A DNA stretch of 32,405 nucleotides, from NCBI GenBank assembly GCA_050742155.1, contig JBOGFC010000170.1:1-32405 (forward strand). The letters are read 5' to 3'. The notes under the pieces were generated by a model, which worked only from the letters and a program-made list of their open reading frames with translations, was not told the origin of the DNA and did no database searches. Every line of letters starts with the position of its first letter. Positions within the stretch are counted from its first letter, which is position 1. The position numbers and the translations under genes were made by a program. The DNA comes from JBOGFC01 sp050742155 (GTDB lineage: Bacteria; Actinomycetota; Acidimicrobiia; Spongiisociales; JALYHC01). Positions 7,304 through 15,914 of this stretch are shown piece by piece.

Positions 7304-8761
7304 GTGTACCCGGACTGGCAGGGGCAGCCGGCCCACCGATCGATCCTCATCAGGCAAGGCAAGGTCGAGGCGCTCGATCCGGACGAGGTGCCCCCGCACC
7401 TTCCCCGGCTCGATTTCCCCGCCGGGGTGGTCCTGCCCGGGTTCGTGGACGATCACGTTCACCTCTTTCACACCGGGCTCACCCGCTTCACGGTGCGACT
7501 GGACGAGGTGAAGACGTGGGAGGAGGCCGCCGAGGCGCTGCGGGCGGCCCAGACCGAGCTCGTCCTGGCCACCGGCCTGGACGAATACCGACTCGACCGG
7601 TTGCCCGACTCGCCCTGGCTGAACCGGGTGCTGGGAGGCCGACCGGCTTTCCTGAAGGGCATCACCGGGCATTATGCGGTGGCCAATCGGGCCGCCCTCG
7701 ACCTCTTGGGGATCCCCGACGGCACCCCGGGCCTGGACCCGGCGACCGGCTACCTGCGGGGGACGGCCAACACGCTCGCCTCCCGGCTGGCGCGGGAGCG
7801 GCTGGTGGCCGAGGAGGGGCCGGGACCCGTCCTCCGGGCGGCCGCCGAGATGGCCGCCCGACACGGGGTCACCACCCTCCATGCCCTGGAAGGCTGGGAC
7901 ACCCCCTACCCACCCGAGGTCCTCCACCTCCTCCAGGAGCGAGATCGGCTTCCGGTCCGGACCGTGGTCTGGCCCCAGACCACGCACCTCCCCTCCGTCC
8001 TGGAGCTGGGTCTGCCCCGCATCGGGGGCGATATCTGGGTGGACGGGGACTTCGGGCCCCGCACCGCCCGCCTGCGGGAGCCCTACGCCGACGGGTCCGG
8101 CCTCGGGGAGCTCTACTACGAGCCGGCCTTCCTGGCCGACTTCGCCACCCGGGCGGTCGAGGCCGGCCTCCAGGTGGCCATGCACTGCGTGGGGGATGGT
8201 GCAGCCGAGGTGGCGCTCGAGGCCTACCGCCAGGCGCTGCAGCAGCACCCGCGAGAGGACCACCGCCTGCGGATCGAGCACTTCGAGGTGGCCGCTCCGG
8301 ACCTGCTGGAGCGGGCCGCCGAGCTGGGGGTGGCGGTCTCCCTCCAGCCCCCTTTCGACTCCTACTTCGGCGGCCAGCAGCGCGCTCTCCCCTGGGCGGG
8401 CCCGGCCCGGGTGGGGAGGCTAGATGCGGTGCGATCCTTCCTGGCAGCGGGGCTCCGCTGCGGAGGCGGCTCCGATTCCCCGGTCACCCCGCTCGACCCG
8501 CTGCTCGGCCTGGACTCCTGCGCAAACCACTCCAACCCCGACGAGTCGGTCGACATCCGCACCGCCATCCGGCTCTACACGCAAGGGTCGGCCGCGCTGG
8601 GTTTCCTCGAGGACCAGGTGGGGGCCCTGCGACCGGGCATGCTGGGCGACCTGGTGGTGCTGGACGGGGATCCCTTCACGATCCCCTCCCATGAGATACG
8701 ACGTCTGGCCGTGCTGGCCACCGTGGTGGGAGGCCGCCTGGTATACCGCCGGCCGGTCTAG
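7304..8761 (+). CDS. Amidohydrolase_3 (YtcJ-like) metal-dependent hydrolase
   Basis: 485 residues from GTG 7304. The family's first strand is encoded upstream: the frame is open to a CTG at 7268 that overlaps the thioredoxin stop (CTGA) and reads LIQGDLFVGARLVYPDW, so the true start is probably there. Metal-site motifs are GFVDDHVHLFHTG (His51, His53), VAMHCVGDGA, RIEHFEV and CGGGSDSPVTPLDPL. A C-terminal LRPGMLGDLVVLDGDPF strand completes the composite sandwich domain. It would hydrolyse an amide or cyclic amide in the cytoplasm; the substrate is not predictable. It is probably co-transcribed with the thioredoxin gene. Convergent to the aminotransferase, with 28 bases between. Confidence 0.87.
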   Translation: MYPDWQGQPAHRSILIRQGKVEALDPDEVPPHLPRLDFPAGVVLPGFVDDHVHLFHTGLTRFTVRLDEVKTWEEAAEALRAAQTELVLATGLDEYRLDRLPDSPWLNRVLGGRPAFLKGITGHYAVANRAALDLLGIPDGTPGLDPATGYLRGTANTLASRLARERLVAEEGPGPVLRAAAEMAARHGVTTLHALEGWDTPYPPEVLHLLQERDRLPVRTVVWPQTTHLPSVLELGLPRIGGDIWVDGDFGPRTARLREPYADGSGLGELYYEPAFLADFATRAVEAGLQVAMHCVGDGAAEVALEAYRQALQQHPREDHRLRIEHFEVAAPDLLERAAELGVAVSLQPPFDSYFGGQQRALPWAGPARVGRLDAVRSFLAAGLRCGGGSDSPVTPLDPLLGLDSCANHSNPDESVDIRTAIRLYTQGSAALGFLEDQVGALRPGMLGDLVVLDGDPFTIPSHEIRRLAVLATVVGGRLVYRRPV

Positions 8762-8789
8762 CGGGACCGACCCCGACCCCGGCGGGCCA

Positions 8790-10043
8790 TCAGCCCGTGG
8801 CGGAGCCAAGCGCGCCGGCGAAGATCGCCGCCGCCTGGTCGAGCTGCTCCTCCGTGACGATGAGCGGCGGCGCCCACCGCACCACATTCCCGAACGGGCC
8901 GCAGGCCAGGAGCAGCAATCCTTCCGCTTCGCAGGCCTCCAGCACCCGGCGGGCCGCGGTGGCATCAGGGGCCCGATCCTCGCCCGAGATCTCGGTGGCC
9001 AGCATCAGGCCGCGGCCTCGAACTTCGCCGATCGCCGGGAACTTGGCGGCCAGCTCCTCGAGCGCCGCCTGCAGGTAGCTGCCCATCGTGGCGGCGTTGG
9101 CCACCAGGCCCTCCTCCTCGATCACCTCCAGGGTCGCCAGGGCGGCGGCACAGGAGAGGGCGTTCCCTCCGTAGGTTCCCCCCTGCGATCCCGGCCGGCC
9201 CTTGGCCATCAGCTCCCCGGGAGCCGCCAAGGCCGAGAGTGGCAATCCCGAGGCGAGGCCCTTGCCGGCCACCAGCAGGTCGGGCGGTACCTCGTCGTGC
9301 TGATGGCCCCAGAACCGCCCGGTGCGCCCGAAGCCGGCCTGCACCTCGTCCATCACCAGCAGGATCCCGTGGTGATCGCAGCGCTCCCGCAGCCCGGCCA
9401 AAAAGCCCCTCGTGGCCGGGACGTACCCGCCTTCCCCGAGCACCGGCTCGATGAAGAGGGCGGCGGTCTCGTCGGGGGCGGTCTGGGTGCCCAACAGGTA
9501 GTCGAGCTCGCGCAGGCAGAAGGCGGTGGTCTCCTCCTCGTCCCATCCATATCGGTAGGAGTAGGGGAACGGGGCCACGAACACGCCCCCCATGAGGGGC
9601 TGGAGACCGGCTCGATAGGCCGTCTTGGAGGTGGTCATCGACAAGGCCCCGATGGTCCGTCCGTGGAACGAGCCCTGGAACACCACCACGTTGGTCCGGC
9701 CGGTGGCGTGGCGGGCCAGGCGAAGGGCGGCCTCGACGGCCTCGCTGCCGGCGTTGGAGAAGAAGACGGTGTCCAGAGCGGCTGGGAGCACGTCGCCCAA
9801 GCGCTCGGCCAGCTCGAGGAGCCCGGGGTGGAGGACGATCTGGTATTGGGCGTGGATGAGCTGGGAGGCCTGGCGACGCACCGCCTCCACCACCTTGGGA
9901 TGGGAATGGCCGGTGTTGAGCACGCCGATCCCGGAGGTGAAGTCGAGGTAACGGCGTCCGTCCTGGCCGTACAGGTAGACGCCCTCTCCCCGCACCGCGG
10001 TCACCCCGGTGGCCTGCCCGAGGATGGGGGAGAGCCTCGCCAT
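8790..10043 (-). CDS. Class III aminotransferase (GABA/putrescine type)
   Basis: 417 residues from ATG 10041-10043, preceded by GGAGG; the frame further upstream is antisense to potA and rejected. This is a PLP fold-type I enzyme: NAGSEAVEAALRLAR (97-111) binds phosphate, FQGSFHGRT (122-130), Asp232 in MDEVQAGFGRTG pairs with the pyridine nitrogen, and Lys261 in LLVAGKGLASGLPL forms the Schiff base. The profile matches GabT/SpuC-like omega-transaminases acting on 4-aminobutyrate, putrescine or related amines. It diverges from the potABCD operon across 55 bases, which strongly suggests a role in using imported polyamines. GabT versus putrescine-pyruvate transaminase cannot be decided from motifs. 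Confidence 0.92.
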   Translation of the reverse strand: MARLSPILGQATGVTAVRGEGVYLYGQDGRRYLDFTSGIGVLNTGHSHPKVVEAVRRQASQLIHAQYQIVLHPGLLELAERLGDVLPAALDTVFFSNAGSEAVEAALRLARHATGRTNVVVFQGSFHGRTIGALSMTTSKTAYRAGLQPLMGGVFVAPFPYSYRYGWDEEETTAFCLRELDYLLGTQTAPDETAALFIEPVLGEGGYVPATRGFLAGLRERCDHHGILLVMDEVQAGFGRTGRFWGHQHDEVPPDLLVAGKGLASGLPLSALAAPGELMAKGRPGSQGGTYGGNALSCAAALATLEVIEEEGLVANAATMGSYLQAALEELAAKFPAIGEVRGRGLMLATEISGEDRAPDATAARRVLEACEAEGLLLLACGPFGNVVRWAPPLIVTEEQLDQAAAIFAGALGSATG

Positions 10044-10098
10044 GACGCCTCCGTGGATCGGTACGCTTGGCAACGAGCCTAAGGCAAGAGGAGCCCGG

Positions 10099-11166
10099 GT
10101 GCCCGAGATGGCGGTGGAGCTGCGGGGCGTCACCAAGCGGTTCTCCGAGGTCACCGCGGTCGACGACCTCACCCTCGAGATCCGCCACGGTGAGTTCTTC
10201 TCGCTGCTCGGCCCGTCCGGGTGCGGGAAGACCACCACCCTGCGGATGATCGCCGGACTGGAGTTCCCCTCAGAGGGAAGCATCCGTATCTTCGGAGAGG
10301 AGATGGGCCTCCGGCCGCCCAATCGCCGCCCGGTCAACACCGTCTTCCAGTCCTACGCCCTCTTTCCGCACATGACGGTGGCCCGCAACGTGGCCTTCGG
10401 GCTGGAGATGCGCAAGCTCACGCCCCAAGACATCGCCGCACGGGTGGAGAACATCATCCAGATCGTGCAACTCACGGGAATGGAGCAGCGCAAGCCGGCG
10501 CAGCTCTCGGGCGGCCAGCAGCAGCGGGTGGCGCTGGCTCGCGCCCTCGTGAACTCTCCCAAGGTCCTCCTTCTCGACGAACCGCTCGGCGCCTTGGACC
10601 TGAAGCTGCGCCAGGCCATGCAGCTCGAGCTCAAGGCACTCCAGGAGCGGGTGGGGATCACGTTCGTCTACGTCACCCACGACCAGGAGGAGGCGCTCAC
10701 CATGTCCGACCGGATCGGGGTGATGAACCGGGGCAAGCTCCTCCAGGTCGGAACCCCGGAGGACATCTATGAAGGGCCGGCCAACCGGTTCGTAGCCGAC
10801 TTCATCGGCGAGACCAGCTTCCTCCCGGCCATCGTGCAGGGCCCCGGCGAGGTGATGCTCGCCGATGGGACCGTGGTGCAGGTGCCCACCGAGGCCGGGC
10901 CGGGAGCAGAGGTCACGGTGGCGCTGCGCCCGGAGCGGGTGCAGGTCTTCCCGGCCGGCTTCTCGCCCGACGGCGACCGCAACGCCGTCCCCGCCCGGGT
11001 GCTCGAACGGGTCTACATGGGTACCTCCACCTTCTACGACCTGGAGCTGGGAGGAGCTCGCCTGAGGGTTCGACAGGACCACTCGCCCTCGGCCCCCCGC
11101 TTCCAGCCGGGAGAGCAGGTGGTGGCGGTGTGGGAAGCGGCCTCGGCCCGGGTGCTCGAGCGATGA
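10099..11166 (+). CDS. potA: Polyamine ABC transporter ATP-binding protein
   Basis: 355 residues from GTG 10099 (GAGGAG five bases upstream); ATG 10108 is possible but badly spaced. Walker A GPSGCGKT (38-45), Q-loop Gln84, signature LSGGQQQR (136-143), Walker B VLLLDE (156-161), D-loop ALD and switch His194 are intact. The C-terminal 100 residues form a TOBE domain (VALRPERVQVF). It is the cytoplasmic motor of the spermidine/putrescine-type importer with PotB, PotC and PotD. A TACGCT -10-like box at 10062-10067 could serve a short leader. A 95-base spacer with an inverted repeat separates it from potB. Confidence 0.95.
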   Translation: MPEMAVELRGVTKRFSEVTAVDDLTLEIRHGEFFSLLGPSGCGKTTTLRMIAGLEFPSEGSIRIFGEEMGLRPPNRRPVNTVFQSYALFPHMTVARNVAFGLEMRKLTPQDIAARVENIIQIVQLTGMEQRKPAQLSGGQQQRVALARALVNSPKVLLLDEPLGALDLKLRQAMQLELKALQERVGITFVYVTHDQEEALTMSDRIGVMNRGKLLQVGTPEDIYEGPANRFVADFIGETSFLPAIVQGPGEVMLADGTVVQVPTEAGPGAEVTVALRPERVQVFPAGFSPDGDRNAVPARVLERVYMGTSTFYDLELGGARLRVRQDHSPSAPRFQPGEQVVAVWEAASARVLER

Positions 11167-11189
11167 GTCCCCGCCCCCGCCCCCTCCCG

Positions 11190-11237
11190 TTCTTGCGTGT
11201 GTCTCGGACCGCCGGCGGGTCACTTCTCACGCAAGAA
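11190..11237. repeat. Inverted repeat between potA and potB
   Basis: TTCTTGCGTG (11190-11199) and CACGCAAGAA (11228-11237) are perfect 10-bp arms around 28 bases that contain a smaller GACC/GGTC stem. It lies wholly in the gap between the potA stop and the potB GTG start. Likely roles are partial termination or mRNA processing that sets the ATPase-to-permease ratio. Its arm resembles the arm of the hairpin before dapB (21523-21572), about 8 of 10 bases. Confidence 0.5.
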
Positions 11238-11261
11238 GCGGGCGGGGAGGAGGGCCGGCCG

Positions 11262-12125
11262 GTGCGGCCGGGCGCCGATCAGGCCGCCACCCGGAGCCGG
11301 TCGCGGCGGGGCTTGGCGCTCGCCCTGCCCGCCTGGTCCTACCTGGTGGTGTTCTTCGCCCTGCCGCTGCTGCTGGTGGTGGTGTTCTCCTTCGCCTCCC
11401 GGGGGCCCTTCGGGAGGACGATCCTCACCGACTGGAGCCTCCGTTCCTACGGCAGGCTCCTCGACCCGCTGGTCTTCCAAATCTTCTGGCGCTCCGGCTG
11501 GCTGGCTGCCCTGGCCACCATCATCTGCCTGCTGATCGGCTATCCGTTCGCCTACTACATCGCCACCCGCACTCCCCGAGTGCGGAACGTGCTGCTGGTG
11601 CTGGTGATGGTGCCCTTCTGGACCAACTTCCTGGTGCGCACCTATGCCTGGCGGGTGATCCTCGGCTCCGGGGGCCCCTGGTCCCAGCTCACCGAGGCCG
11701 TGGGTCTGGGGGAGACCCGAGTCCTCTTCTCCAACACGGCCATCATGATCGGTCTGGTCTACGGCTTTCTCCCCTTCATGGTCCTGCCGCTCTACGCGGC
11801 GATCGAGCGCCTCGACTGGGACCTGGTGGAGGCGGCCCGGGATCTGTACGCCTCCGGCCTGCAGGCGTTCCGCTGGGTGACGCTCCCGCTCTCCCGGCCG
11901 GGGATCATCGCCGGGTCGATCCTGGTCTTCGTACCCAGTGTGGGCGCCTACGTGACCCCCGAGCTGCTGGGAGGAGCCAACACCACCATGCTGGGCAGCT
12001 ATGTGGCGCGCCAGTTCCTGTCCGCCCGGGACTGGCCCTTCGGGTCGGCCCTCTCGCTGCTGATGATGGCGGTCATGCTGGCCGCCCTGCTGGCCTACTT
12101 TCGCGCCGGGGCGAAGAACCTGTGA
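11262..12125 (+). CDS. potB: Polyamine ABC transporter permease PotB
   Basis: 287 residues from GTG 11262, chosen because GGAGGAGG lies about eight bases upstream and the length then fits the family. An ATG overlapping the potA stop (11163) would add 33 low-complexity residues across the inverted repeat. Six membrane helices are visible, the first at about 18-38 (SYLVVFFALPLLLVVVFSF). The inner-membrane coupling (EAA) motif is VEAARDLYASGLQAFRWVTLPLSRPG. The periplasm-facing VPFWTNFLVRTYAW is typical of PotB. It forms the channel with PotC. Confidence 0.92.
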   Translation: MRPGADQAATRSRSRRGLALALPAWSYLVVFFALPLLLVVVFSFASRGPFGRTILTDWSLRSYGRLLDPLVFQIFWRSGWLAALATIICLLIGYPFAYYIATRTPRVRNVLLVLVMVPFWTNFLVRTYAWRVILGSGGPWSQLTEAVGLGETRVLFSNTAIMIGLVYGFLPFMVLPLYAAIERLDWDLVEAARDLYASGLQAFRWVTLPLSRPGIIAGSILVFVPSVGAYVTPELLGGANTTMLGSYVARQFLSARDWPFGSALSLLMMAVMLAALLAYFRAGAKNL

Positions 12126-12928
12126 CCGCCCGCAGCGTTGGTGCCGGCGGGTGGTCGAGCCGCCTGCTGGCCGCCCACACCTGGGCGGTGTACCTGTTCT
12201 TCTACCTGCCGATCGCCCTGCTGGTGGTGTTCTCGTTCGGCGAGAGCCGGCTGGTGGGGGTGATGGGAGGCCTCTCGCTCCGCTGGTACCGACAGATGCT
12301 GGCCAACGACCAGATGTGGGCGGCGGTGGGCAACTCGCTCACGGTGGCCTTCTGGTCGACCGCCGTCTCCACCGTGCTCGGCACGGCGGCGGCCCTCTCC
12401 CTGGAACGCTTCCGATACCGGGGGCGGCGGGCCTTCGACGGCCTGCTCTACCTGCCGATCATCATCCCCGACATCGCCATGGCAGTGATGCTGTTGCTCT
12501 TCTTCGTGCAGATCACCCAGCCTGTCGGCCTGGGGCTGGGGATCGGCTCGATCACCCTGAGCCACATCGCCTTCAACATCTCGTTCGTGGCGGTGGTGGT
12601 ACGGGCCCGCCTGGCCGGGCTGGACCCGGCCTTGGAGGAGGCGGCCGCCGACCTGTACGCCGGTCGCTGGCAGGCGTTCCGGCGGGTGACGCTCCCGCTC
12701 ATCCTGCCCGGGGTGCTGGGCGGAGCCCTGCTCGCCCTGACCCTGTCGCTGGACGACGTGGTCATCACCAGCTTCGTGACCGGAGTGGGGTCCACCACCC
12801 TGCCGGTCTACGTCTTCGGCCTGGTGAAGCGGGGCGTGACTCCCATGATCAACGCCATCTCCACCCTCATGTTGGTAGCCTCCATGGTGCTGGTGCTTGC
12901 TTCTCTCGTCGTGCAGCGCCGCAGGTAG
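12122..12928 (+). CDS. potC: Polyamine ABC transporter permease PotC
   Basis: 268 residues, with GTG overlapping the potB TGA (GTGA). Hydrophobic helices include VYLFFYLPIALLVVFSF, LLYLPIIIPDIAMAVMLLLF and LMLVASMVLVLASLVV. The EAA loop is LEEAAADLYAGRWQAFRRVT, and SLDDVVITSFVTGVGSTTLP is characteristic of PotC/PotI. It pairs with PotB as a heterodimeric transmembrane domain. Tight overlap with potB and a 20-base gap to potD show one operon. Nothing unusual is seen. Confidence 0.95.
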   Translation: MTARSVGAGGWSSRLLAAHTWAVYLFFYLPIALLVVFSFGESRLVGVMGGLSLRWYRQMLANDQMWAAVGNSLTVAFWSTAVSTVLGTAAALSLERFRYRGRRAFDGLLYLPIIIPDIAMAVMLLLFFVQITQPVGLGLGIGSITLSHIAFNISFVAVVVRARLAGLDPALEEAAADLYAGRWQAFRRVTLPLILPGVLGGALLALTLSLDDVVITSFVTGVGSTTLPVYVFGLVKRGVTPMINAISTLMLVASMVLVLASLVVQRRR

Positions 12929-12948
12929 ACGAAAACAGGAGGTCGGGC

Positions 12949-14058
12949 ATGCTCAACAGAATGGGATTCGTACTGATGGGCCTGGCGCTCAGCGCCCTGG
13001 CCTGCGCCCCGGGCGACGGGGGGGCACCTACCGGGACCGCCGAGGGGGCCCCCGCGGCGGCCGCCTGCGGGGCGGGCCAGACCGATGGGGACCTGGCCCT
13101 TTACAACTGGACCGAGTACATCGATCCCGAGCTGATCACCCAGTTCGAGGAGGAGTTCGGGGTCTCGGTGACCGAGGACTTCTACACCTCCAACGAGGAG
13201 ATGCTGGCCAAGCTGCAGGCCGGAGCGACCGGCTACGACGTGATCGTCCCCTCCGACTACATGGTGGAAGTCATGATCGGCCAGGATCTGATGCTGCCGC
13301 TGCAGGATGAGGCCATCTCCAACGCCCAGAACCTGGACCCGCAGTTCCTGGGGGCCCCCTTCGACCCCGAGAACGCCTTCTCGCTCCCCTACCAATGGGG
13401 CACCACGGGGATCGGCGTCAACCTGGACGTGGTGGGTGACGTTCCGGCCACCTGGGGGCTGATCTTCGATCCGGCCCTCTCCGAGCAGTACGCCGGCCAG
13501 ATCTCCATGCTGGACGACAGCCGGGAGGTGCTGGGCGGGGCTCTCAAGTACCTGGGGCACTCGCTCAACAGCACGGACGAGGCCCAGATCGAGGAGGCGG
13601 GTGAGCTGCTCGCCTCGGCCACCCCGCGGATCGCCACCTTCACCTCGACCGGGTTCGGCGAGCTGCTGGCGGGGGGCGAGACGGTGGTCACCCACGGATG
13701 GAGCGGGGAGATCGCCGCGGCGATGGCGGAGTCGGAGGCCAGCCTCGGCTACCTGATCCCCGAGGAAGGCGGGGTGGTATGGCTGGACAACATGGCCATC
13801 CCCGCTTCGGCCGACAACCCGTGCACGGCCCACGCCTTCCTCGACTTCATCCTCGACGCCGAGAACGGGGCGGCCCTCACCAACTGGAACTACTACGCCA
13901 GCCCCAATCAGGCGGCCGAGCCGATGGTCCTCCCGGAGGTGCTGGAGGACCCCAGCATCTACCCACCCGACGAGGTGATGGAGCGGCTGGAGTTCATCGA
14001 GGACGTGGGAGATGCCACCACCCTCTACGAGGATGTCTACGTCCAGGCCAGGTCCTGA
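12949..14058 (+). CDS. potD: Polyamine-binding lipoprotein PotD/PotF-like
   Basis: 369 residues from ATG 12949 with AGGAGG six bases upstream. The signal peptide ends in ALSALAC with Cys19 as probable lipid anchor, followed by a Gly/Ala-rich tether. The mature part starts LALYNWTEYIDPELITQFEEE, a hallmark of PotD/PotF, and continues with YDVIVPSDYMVE, YQWGTTGIGVN and AIPASADNPCTAHAFLDF. It captures the polyamine outside the membrane and delivers it to PotBC. Putrescine versus spermidine specificity is unresolved. Its TGA overlaps the CTG of the FAD oxidoreductase. Confidence 0.95.
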   Translation: MLNRMGFVLMGLALSALACAPGDGGAPTGTAEGAPAAAACGAGQTDGDLALYNWTEYIDPELITQFEEEFGVSVTEDFYTSNEEMLAKLQAGATGYDVIVPSDYMVEVMIGQDLMLPLQDEAISNAQNLDPQFLGAPFDPENAFSLPYQWGTTGIGVNLDVVGDVPATWGLIFDPALSEQYAGQISMLDDSREVLGGALKYLGHSLNSTDEAQIEEAGELLASATPRIATFTSTGFGELLAGGETVVTHGWSGEIAAAMAESEASLGYLIPEEGGVVWLDNMAIPASADNPCTAHAFLDFILDAENGAALTNWNYYASPNQAAEPMVLPEVLEDPSIYPPDEVMERLEFIEDVGDATTLYEDVYVQARS

Positions 14059-15341
14059 CCGGTAACCACCCGCAGCCGGCCTGCTTCTGGACCGAGGACT
14101 TCCCGCGACCGGCCGACCTCCCGACCGGAGATCCGCCGGCCGAGGTGGATGTGGCCGTGGTGGGCGGCGGCTACACGGGATTGGCCGCTGCCCGCCGCCT
14201 GGCCCGCGCCGGGGTGGGGGTGGCGGTGCTGGAGGCCGGGCCGATCGGAGGAGGGGCCAGCTCGGTCAACGGAGGGATGACGATCGTCGGGCTCAAGCCC
14301 GGGCTGGCCGAGCTGGTCCGCCGTCATGGGGAGCCGCTGGCCCGGCGTCTGTGGGATGCCTCCCTGGCCTCGGTCGACCTGGTGGATAAGCTGGTGGCCG
14401 AGGAGGGGATCGACTGCCATTTTCGGCGGGATGGAGCGGCCGCCCTGGGCTTCAACCGGCGGGACCGGGACCGCTTCACCTCGGCCGGTTGGATGGACCG
14501 CCACCTGGGCCATCAGCAGGAGCTCATCCCCTTCGAGCGCATACATGAAGTGGTGGGGAGCGACCGCTGCGCGGCCGCCCTGGTCGATCGGCAGAGCGGG
14601 GGCCTCCACCCGGCTCGGTACGTCTACGGCCTGGCCCGGGCGGCGGCCAGGGCGGGGGCGATCCTGGTCGAGCACTCCCAGGTACACCGCCTGGAGCGGC
14701 GGGAGGGGGCCTTTCGCCTGGAGACGGTCCGAGGAGCGGTGCGGGCCGGCCAGGTGCTGCTGGCCACCAACGGCTACACCGGCCGCCTGATCCCCGCGCT
14801 GCGGCGACGGGTCTTCCCGGGAGGCAGCTACATCGTGGTCACCGAGCCCCTTCCCGGCGACCAGGCCGAGCGCCTGGTGCCGGCCGGGCGGATGCTGTGG
14901 ACGGCGCGCTGGTTCCTCAACTACTTCCGGCTCACCCCCGACCGCCGGCTGCTGATGGGCGGGCGCAACGACCTCTCGGTAGACCTCGACCTCCTCGAGA
15001 GCGGTCGGGCGCTGCGCCGTTCGATCCTCGGGTTCTTCCCGGAGCTGGCCGACGTGGCCGTCACCCACACCTGGGGAGGCCGCCTGGGGATCACCTTCGA
15101 CCTCATGCCCCACATCGGGCGGTTGGAAGGCGCCTGGTACGCCCTCGGCTACAGCGGGCACGGGGTGGCGCTGGCCACCTACCTGGGCGAGGAGGTGGCC
15201 GCCTTGATCACCGGCCAGACCGAGGCGAGCCCCTTCGCCGAGATCCCCCACCCCACTCATTGGTGGTACCGGGGGCGGCCCTGGTTCCTCCCGGGAGCGG
15301 CCGCCTGGTACCGCCTGCTGGATGGGATCAGGGGATCCTGA
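14055..15341 (+). CDS. FAD-dependent amine oxidoreductase (DAO family, PuuB-like)
   Basis: 428 residues if started at CTG 14055 (CTGA overlap with potD). No ATG, GTG or TTG is available nearby upstream, and GTG 14145 would remove the conserved leader ACFWTEDFPRPADLPTGD. The dinucleotide-binding fold is VDVAVVGGGYTGLAAARRLA (31-50) followed by the acidic strand end AVLEAG. Later motifs are SSVNGGM, LLATNGYTG and YSGHGVALATYLGEEVA. Such enzymes (PuuB, OrdL) oxidise gamma-glutamylputrescine or other amines to aldehydes using O2. As last gene of the pot operon it should attack the imported substrate. Convergent to the minus-strand Lrp gene. Confidence 0.88.
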   Translation: MTGNHPQPACFWTEDFPRPADLPTGDPPAEVDVAVVGGGYTGLAAARRLARAGVGVAVLEAGPIGGGASSVNGGMTIVGLKPGLAELVRRHGEPLARRLWDASLASVDLVDKLVAEEGIDCHFRRDGAAALGFNRRDRDRFTSAGWMDRHLGHQQELIPFERIHEVVGSDRCAAALVDRQSGGLHPARYVYGLARAAARAGAILVEHSQVHRLERREGAFRLETVRGAVRAGQVLLATNGYTGRLIPALRRRVFPGGSYIVVTEPLPGDQAERLVPAGRMLWTARWFLNYFRLTPDRRLLMGGRNDLSVDLDLLESGRALRRSILGFFPELADVAVTHTWGGRLGITFDLMPHIGRLEGAWYALGYSGHGVALATYLGEEVAALITGQTEASPFAEIPHPTHWWYRGRPWFLPGAAAWYRLLDGIRGS

Positions 15342-15356
15342 GGCGCCTCGCTCCGA

Positions 15357-15872
15357 TCACAGGCTGACCGGGCCCGTCCCCGAGGACGGCAGCCACGTGA
15401 CCTCCTCCTTGAACTCGTCGAGGGCCGGGAAGCTCTCCAGCACCTCTAGCGGTAGGGCGGCGATCCGCTCAGTCAAGACATGGTAAGTGCCCTCCATCGA
15501 GGCGGCCCGCAGCTCGCCCAGCAAGTGGAAGCGGCCGGTGCACAGCACCAGGTAGGTCACCTCCTCGACCTCTCGCAAGGCCGCCGTCACCTCTTCCAGG
15601 TGGCCGGGGCGGGCCCGCAGGCCGAACCACATGACTGCCATCCTCGGAAGGCGCCCGTGGTCCAAGAAGGCGACCGGCACCGCCGCCCCGGCCCCGAAGA
15701 GGCGTTCCACCCGCTGGCGGACCGCCCCGTCGGAGAGGCCCAGCTCCCGCCCCAGCGCCGCGTACGACGACCGCCCATCCTGGGAGAGGAGGTGGAGGAT
15801 CTCCAGGTCGGTCTGGTCGACCGCCAGCGCCGCATGCGCTTGCAGCTCGAGAGGTCGCCGGGGCCTCGCCAT
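15357..15872 (-). CDS. Lrp/AsnC-family regulator (1)
   Basis: 171 residues. The N-terminal winged HTH is VDQTDLEILHLLSQDGRSSY followed by AALGRELGLSDGAVRQRVERL. The C-terminal RAM-type alpha/beta domain (PRMAVMWFGLRARPGHLEEV, then YLVLCTGRFHLLGEL) binds an amino acid or related effector and oligomerises. ATG at 15870-15872. A TACACT -10-like box ends ten bases before it on the minus strand, implying a leader of only a few bases. It is a divergent paralogue of the next gene, and both probably control the amine catabolism genes around them. Confidence 0.88.
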   Translation of the reverse strand: MARPRRPLELQAHAALAVDQTDLEILHLLSQDGRSSYAALGRELGLSDGAVRQRVERLFGAGAAVPVAFLDHGRLPRMAVMWFGLRARPGHLEEVTAALREVEEVTYLVLCTGRFHLLGELRAASMEGTYHVLTERIAALPLEVLESFPALDEFKEEVTWLPSSGTGPVSL

Positions 15873-15882
15873 GACCGGGTCG

Positions 15883-15906
15883 AGTGTACGGGCCTCCCCC
15901 TAAGAT
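15883..15906. promoter_or_regulatory. Back-to-back -10 boxes between the two Lrp genes
   Basis: The 42-base gap holds TACACT on the minus strand (15883-15888) and TAAGAT on the plus strand (15901-15906). The plus box lies eight bases before GTG 15915 with no Shine-Dalgarno, as in leaderless actinobacterial genes. No clear -35 is visible. Autoregulation by either Lrp protein is plausible here. Confidence 0.4.
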
Positions 15907-15914
15907 TCCCGTAC

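Noticed and set aside
10044..10340. N-terminal extension of the GabT-like frame
   Set aside because: It is antisense to potA and carries no aminotransferase sequence; ATG 10043 has a good ribosome site.
14055..14058. potD TGA as a second selenocysteine or read-through fusion to the FAD enzyme
   Set aside because: The downstream enzyme is in another frame, so read-through would not join them; PotD length is normal at this stop.
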